Virus record (IMG/VR): IMGVR_UViG_3300012012_002156
Location: 1-27,136 of that record
From: a virus
Reading direction: 5' to 3' (one strand)
DNA: 27,136 bases
Of this stretch, positions 23,050 to 27,136 are shown piece after piece (positions within the stretch are counted from its first letter, which is position 1; each line of letters begins with the position of its first letter). Made by a program: the position numbers and the translations under genes. The notes under the pieces are model-generated. The model did not search any database. It saw only the letters and a program-made list of their open reading frames with translations, and was not told where the DNA came from.

Positions 23050-24389
23050 CGCAACAATTTGGGTTTCGCGCCACTAGAAGTTTAGCTGAAGTAGAAGATA
23101 AAAATGCATGCTGGGATAATCTTGGCATTAATAGAAGTGATTTACCATTATTGGTAGGCACTAGTGCTGCTGGTGTAACAGAAGGTGATTATTTTAATTG
23201 CAAAAATTTAAATAGCTCATTAGAAGCGCAAGTTACCACATTATCAGCAGGTGCAGCATCGGGATTCGTTGCAATGGCTGGTAAGATTAGCAAAAATGGA
23301 GATTCAGGGATTAGCGCTTTATCAGGAACAATAATCAATAATGATCGCGCTTATTACAATGGTAATTACAATATTATTTCAGCTTCTACCAATAGCTTCT
23401 TTTCGCCAATAACAGCTTCTGGTTATAGCTCTGGCGCTCAATACCTAATTGGCTCCACATATTTGCCTAATTTAACAATTAGCGGTCTTACTTTTGCTGG
23501 TGAAACAAGAGAGTGGTCCAATTATTTTATTAAATATCGTTCGTATTTACGGCTTACTGATAGTGGCAGCACATCTAGATTTTCACCATTGTATCTAGCT
23601 CCACCTACAGCAGTGCCGTCTAATGTTTTATGGCTTGATGGAGAATTTAGTTCTTTTACCATTGAGGATGGAGGAATAAAGCGTTGGGATGACGTGATAC
23701 AACGTGGCAGCGCATCTCAGACTACAAGCGCTAATCGTCCAACATTAGTGACTAGTGAACTTGCATCTAAACCTGCTGTATTTTTTGATGGCAGTAATGA
23801 TTTCTTGTCATTGGGTAGTATTGGTGGTTCCATTCCAACAGGAGCAACGTTAATTGTTTTATTTAGTTTAAGTGGTACCAATGGTGTTACTGGTGACTCA
23901 GACTATTGCATTCTTAGTTCGCTAAATAATGTTTCTAGTGCGTGGAGGAATGGTTCATGGGGATTGTTTACCGCTAGTTTGATTGGTGGTTTTCCTTCTG
24001 CAGCAACAATGCCAGCAAATGGTACAATTCTTGCAACAGTAAGAGCAAGCAGCGCTCATGGCCTTGAATTTAGGATTAATGGCTCTAGGCAATCTTTTAT
24101 TGCTCCAGGGTCATATACTTATTCAAGCGATGGTAATTTCGTGATAGGAGTTAGTGATGCTACCACTGCTGGACATGCCTTTAGAGGTTACATTCATTCG
24201 TTAGCCTTGTTTGATGAAGTATTAAGTGATGCAGAATTAAATTCTCAAGAAGAATATTTTCGATGGAGGTATGATTTTGTGTGGGACCCTGATGCTCTAG
24301 CGTTGACTTCTACAAAAATTATACAAGGCGAACAATTTGAAATTCTTGAATTTGAAAACGGTGCTTTTTTTGAGGTGGATTTCCCATGA
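23046..24389 (+). CDS. LamG-like (concanavalin-fold) tail adhesin
   Basis: The 447-residue protein overlaps its neighbours by ATGA at both ends. The N-terminus has RSLAEVEDKNACWDNLGINR, the same kind of anchor motif as the flanking PA14 genes. Residues 30-185 are a Ser/Gly/Tyr-rich beta region. Residues 190-410 look like a laminin-G/concanavalin jelly roll: LWLDGEFSSFTIEDGGIKRW, KPAVFFDGSNDFLSLGS, ATLIVLFSLSG, GLEFRINGSRQSF and FRGYIHSLALFDEVLSDAEL. Such domains bind glycans or act as adhesion modules on phage fibres. The last 35 residues are acidic and aromatic. No hydrolase motif is seen, so binding rather than cleavage is inferred. Confidence 0.75.
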   Translation: MTQQFGFRATRSLAEVEDKNACWDNLGINRSDLPLLVGTSAAGVTEGDYFNCKNLNSSLEAQVTTLSAGAASGFVAMAGKISKNGDSGISALSGTIINNDRAYYNGNYNIISASTNSFFSPITASGYSSGAQYLIGSTYLPNLTISGLTFAGETREWSNYFIKYRSYLRLTDSGSTSRFSPLYLAPPTAVPSNVLWLDGEFSSFTIEDGGIKRWDDVIQRGSASQTTSANRPTLVTSELASKPAVFFDGSNDFLSLGSIGGSIPTGATLIVLFSLSGTNGVTGDSDYCILSSLNNVSSAWRNGSWGLFTASLIGGFPSAATMPANGTILATVRASSAHGLEFRINGSRQSFIAPGSYTYSSDGNFVIGVSDATTAGHAFRGYIHSLALFDEVLSDAELNSQEEYFRWRYDFVWDPDALALTSTKIIQGEQFEILEFENGAFFEVDFP

Positions 24390-25378
24390 CCAGAGGACTT
24401 GTTAGGAAAAACAATTTAAGTGATCTCACTGATCCAGTGTTAGCCAGGATTAGTCTTGGCTTGAGAACAGATGATTACAATCGCATTAGAGGCTTGTCTG
24501 CATCACTTGGCGTTAGCAATTTAGATATTCAAAAAATTGCTAATTCTTCTACTAATTTTCAAAATCAAATTAATTCATCAACTGCTGCATTAGCCACCAT
24601 TACTTCTTATTTATATGCAGAAAAACATGGTGTTGCCCCAACAGTTTCACCAGCATCGGGACTGACGGTTGAATTATTTGATGATACATATGCAGTTTAT
24701 AATATTGCAGGCGTAAGGCAATATTTTACTACTCTTCGTTCATATAACGTAGAACCTACAATTGATTTTACCAGTGCTTACGATATAAGCAAAGGAGGAA
24801 ATGGAACAAATTTTTCTATTCGTGCGGTAGGGCAAATACAAGCTAGTGGCAATGGCTCGAACACCTTTGCAGTGTTGACGGACGATGGCGTGAGAGTATG
24901 GCTGAATGGCATTCAAGTGGTGGATGCTTGGTATGGCCAAGGTGAAACTTGGTATGCATTTACTGGTAGTGGTTTAACAGCAGGGCAATTTTATGACATT
25001 AGGATTGAATATTTTCAAGGAGGAGGCGCAGCTCGATTGCTATTAGCTAGTGGCGTTGGTGGTAATCCAGTTACAACATTAAGAGCAGCAGTTGGAGATG
25101 CTCTTACGGGCACATGGTCCAATAGCGGAAAAATCAACGCCAGTGGTATTATTGTTAGTGGTGTTACTTTATCTGGAAGTACTGACGCTTTATTTTCACG
25201 CTCTTCCCCATTGTCCTCTCTTCAAATTACTACTGCATCAGGAGTGGTAATCCCTAGCGGGCTTACGGTTAATAACCTTACGAGCAGCGGAAATATAGTT
25301 ATTGCATCCGGGAAAGTGGCTGCTAATACAATTCCAGTTACAATTCGCGGGGTGAGTTATAAGGTGGATTTAGCTTAG
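24386..25378 (+). CDS. PA14-domain tail adhesin, second copy
   Basis: The 330-residue protein starts with RKNNLSDLTDPVLARISLGL, a textbook phage fibre N-terminal motif. A helical stretch at 30-75 (RIRGLSASLGVSNLDIQKIA) is absent from the first copy. The PA14 domain at 88-222 is closely similar to the first: FSIRAVGQIQASGNGSNTFA, VLTDDGVRVWLNGIQVVDAW, and YDIRIEYFQGGGAARLLL, with DDG at 166-168. The rest is a Ser/Thr/Ile/Val-rich stalk ending IPVTIRGVSYKVDLA. It is probably a tip adhesin with the same or a related glycan target. The start overlaps the LamG-like gene as ATGA. Confidence 0.8.
   Translation: MTRGLVRKNNLSDLTDPVLARISLGLRTDDYNRIRGLSASLGVSNLDIQKIANSSTNFQNQINSSTAALATITSYLYAEKHGVAPTVSPASGLTVELFDDTYAVYNIAGVRQYFTTLRSYNVEPTIDFTSAYDISKGGNGTNFSIRAVGQIQASGNGSNTFAVLTDDGVRVWLNGIQVVDAWYGQGETWYAFTGSGLTAGQFYDIRIEYFQGGGAARLLLASGVGGNPVTTLRAAVGDALTGTWSNSGKINASGIIVSGVTLSGSTDALFSRSSPLSSLQITTASGVVIPSGLTVNNLTSSGNIVIASGKVAANTIPVTIRGVSYKVDLA
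24809..24846 (+). repeat. PA14 coding repeat (copy 2)
   Basis: Partner of 22321-22358, three mismatches in 38 bases. Confidence 0.8.
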
Positions 25379-25419
25379 ATGGTAGTAGACTATTACTATT
25401 GTTCTAAAAAACTGCGATC

Positions 25420-27069
25420 ATGACCAAAATTTCTGCGCTTACACCTCTAGGTGATGGCCTAGCCGTAGGAGATCAATTTATAATTCGAGATATTGATGAT
25501 ACTGGCACTCCTAATAAAAGCGTTACTATTAGTGGGATCACAAGGGGACTAGAAGTTGGAACGGCACTGGCTCCATCTATAGCGTTTGCGGCGGACAAGA
25601 ATACTGGCATCTACGGTACTGGCTCTGATGTATTGGCATTAGTTACAGCCGGAGAAAATCGACTTCATATCACCGCTGGAGGACTTGTAGGCATAGGGAC
25701 TAGTTCGCCTGGAGCATTCTTATCAGTTGAAGGTAATTCAGCTACTAGCGCAATAGGTTTTGCGGGAAGATTTTATGACACAGCAACAAATCGCGGATTT
25801 GGTTCGCCATTACTGTATGTAAGAACCCCTAACGATACAGCTTCATCGTCAGCCATTGGCATGTTTGGTGTAGGCGACAATGCTGATACTAGTGAATTGG
25901 GAAATCTTTTTCGCATTACTCAGACAGGGCAGGTAGGGATTGGCACTGCGACGCCTACCAATACAGACAAATTAGAAATTCAAACGAGTTCTACCTCTGC
26001 CCCTGGTCTTTGGGTTCAGACAGGAGGAACAACCAGCGCGTACCCAATCGCTGATTTTAGGACGGGATCAAATCTTTCAGCATTATTGATAAGAGGCGAT
26101 GGCGCTTCAGTATTTACTGGAAGGGTATTAGTTGGTACGTCTACTGCGCGTACGGATTATTTTAATAACGGCCTGACAGCAATGCTCCAGGTAGAAGGCA
26201 CAAACTATGGTGGTAATGTTGATCGAGCTTGTGTTTCTATTGTAAATAACAACAGCGTTACGGTAAATGAAGCGCCAGTGCTTATTTTGGGGCGTTCCAA
26301 TGGGTCGGCGCTGAACTCAAAAACTATAGTTAGCGATGGAACTCGTTGTGGTTACATCAGCTTTCAAGGAGCTGATGGAAGCGATTTAATAGATGCGGCA
26401 AGTATTGCTGGGGAAATAGACGGCACCCCTGGCGCCAACGACATGCCAGGCCGCCTAGTGTTCTCCACTACCGCAGATGGTGGCAGCTCACCGACGGAGC
26501 GGATGAGAATTAATCAAGACGGCAGCACCTTGTGGAGGAGTAATGGAGCAACAGCAACTCATGATATTGGAAACTTAAGCACATCCGCTACAGGCTACAT
26601 TTCTTTAATTTCAAGTTATAGAAACACGACCAACAACACATATAGCTTTCTGGCTTGCGTTAGGCAGGGGTTTGCAGTTGCCCTTGAGATTAGAGACAGC
26701 GGGAATATCTACAACACAAACGGTGTTTATGGAGCTTTTTCTGACATTAAGTTAAAAGAGAACGTTGTTGATGCCACTTCCCAATGGTCTGATATTAAAG
26801 CTGTTAAGGTACGCAAGTACAACTTCAAAGAAGAAACCAACCATCCAACCCACACTCAAATCGGCTTGGTTGCTCAAGAAGTTGAACTTGTCTCGCCTGG
26901 GCTCGTCACCGAGTGCCCCGACCGCGACGAAGAAGGCAACGATCTTGGCACCGTTACCAAGAGTGTCAACTATTCGGTGCTTTACATGAAGGCAGTCAAA
27001 GCATTGCAAGAAGCAATGGAGCGGATCGAAACATTAGAACAGCGCCTTACTGCTGCTGGCATTGACTGA
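25420..27069 (+). CDS. Tail fibre with C-terminal S74 self-cleaving chaperone domain
   Basis: The 549-residue protein begins MTKISALTPLGDGLAVGDQF, a common phage fibre start, then has several repeats of the type G.VGIGT..P (GLVGIGTSSPGAFLSVEGNS, GQVGIGTATP, GRVLVGTST), typical of beta-helical fibre shafts. Residues 441-549 are an intramolecular chaperone of the peptidase S74 family: SDIKLKENV, then KYNFKEETNHPTHTQIGLVA, QEVELVSPGLV and a coiled-coil end VKALQEAMERIETLEQRL. Ser441 and Lys446 match the family's Ser/Lys dyad, so cleavage between Phe440 and Ser441 is expected after trimer folding, releasing a chaperone of about 109 residues. It sits 41 bases after the previous gene with no obvious Shine-Dalgarno sequence. 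Confidence 0.9.
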   Translation: MTKISALTPLGDGLAVGDQFIIRDIDDTGTPNKSVTISGITRGLEVGTALAPSIAFAADKNTGIYGTGSDVLALVTAGENRLHITAGGLVGIGTSSPGAFLSVEGNSATSAIGFAGRFYDTATNRGFGSPLLYVRTPNDTASSSAIGMFGVGDNADTSELGNLFRITQTGQVGIGTATPTNTDKLEIQTSSTSAPGLWVQTGGTTSAYPIADFRTGSNLSALLIRGDGASVFTGRVLVGTSTARTDYFNNGLTAMLQVEGTNYGGNVDRACVSIVNNNSVTVNEAPVLILGRSNGSALNSKTIVSDGTRCGYISFQGADGSDLIDAASIAGEIDGTPGANDMPGRLVFSTTADGGSSPTERMRINQDGSTLWRSNGATATHDIGNLSTSATGYISLISSYRNTTNNTYSFLACVRQGFAVALEIRDSGNIYNTNGVYGAFSDIKLKENVVDATSQWSDIKAVKVRKYNFKEETNHPTHTQIGLVAQEVELVSPGLVTECPDRDEEGNDLGTVTKSVNYSVLYMKAVKALQEAMERIETLEQRLTAAGID

Positions 27070-27110
27070 GCCAGAGCGATAAGGCCCCTTCAATACTGTG
27101 CCTAGCTGAA

Positions 27111-27136
27111 CCATTTTGTTGACTTGCCCAAAATGG
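27111..27136 (+). promoter_or_regulatory. Inverted repeat with a -35-like TTGACT, at the window edge
   Basis: CCATTTTG at 27111-27118 and CAAAATGG at 27129-27136 are perfect eight-base arms with a ten-base spacer. TTGACT at 27119-27124, inside the spacer, resembles a -35 box, but the window ends before a -10 box could be seen. It follows the last tail fibre gene by 41 bases. It could be a promoter with operator, or a hairpin terminator whose T-run is outside the window. Confidence 0.35.

Noticed and set aside
25379-25419. Promoter in the 41-base gap before the S74 fibre
   Set aside because: There are AT-rich stretches such as TATTACTAT, but no convincing -35/-10 pair with proper spacing.
22078-27069. 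Diversity-generating retroelement target in the fibre genes
   Set aside because: No reverse transcriptase gene, template repeat or C-type-lectin end is visible in the window; the DNA repeats are between paralogous PA14 genes and differ at non-adenine positions.

Overview
The window is a continuous stretch of the virion-structure module of a tailed double-stranded DNA phage, or of a prophage of one. All credible genes lie on the + strand. They are tightly packed, often overlap by 1-14 bases (ATGA and TAATG junctions), and leave no gap longer than 53 bases. The order and protein families point to a siphovirus with a long non-contractile tail and a lambda-type tail tip (M-L-K-I-J). No integrase, lysis, replication or bacterial gene is visible, so lytic and prophage states cannot be told apart. 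The host is uncertain. The large structural proteins at 17.9-22.1 kb carry phrases such as 'FSWYGAVG..FLAYVP', which I associate with cyanophage virion proteins, so an aquatic (cyano)bacterial host is a guess at best.

Layout. (1) Head, 1-3162: 3' end of a DUF2213 protease/scaffold-type gene, a cement/decoration-type protein, the DUF2184-type major capsid protein, a conserved head-region protein, a DUF4054-type adaptor and a probable head-closure protein. (2) Tail tube and neck, 3203-4937: the probable tail tube protein, an intrinsic terminator, a tail-terminator candidate with a TTG start, a gp10-like neck protein and a small unknown. (3) Tail assembly, 4924-11518: tail assembly chaperones G and G-T, joined by a -1 frameshift at an A-AAA-AAA heptamer, and a very long tape measure protein of 1864 residues. 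(4) Tail tip, 11521-16818: homologues of lambda M, L, K, I and J, followed by a free-standing fibronectin-III-like protein that corresponds to the region after the J hub in lambda. (5) Adhesion array, 16820-27069: two small tip/fibre proteins, two large tandem paralogues, a PA14 / LamG-like / PA14 trio and an S74 self-cleaving tail fibre.

How it works together: scaffold/protease, cement and capsid proteins build the prohead. The adaptor and closure proteins make the neck. The chaperones load the tape measure protein, and tube subunits polymerise around it. M, L, K, I and J form the tip. Seven to nine accessory proteins downstream probably decorate the tip as receptor- or polysaccharide-binding parts. 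The most notable features are the terminator whose stem holds the ribosome-binding site of the next gene, the large insertion between the two iron-sulphur cysteine pairs of the L homologue, the split J gene, and the modular adhesin cassette with duplicated PA14 genes.
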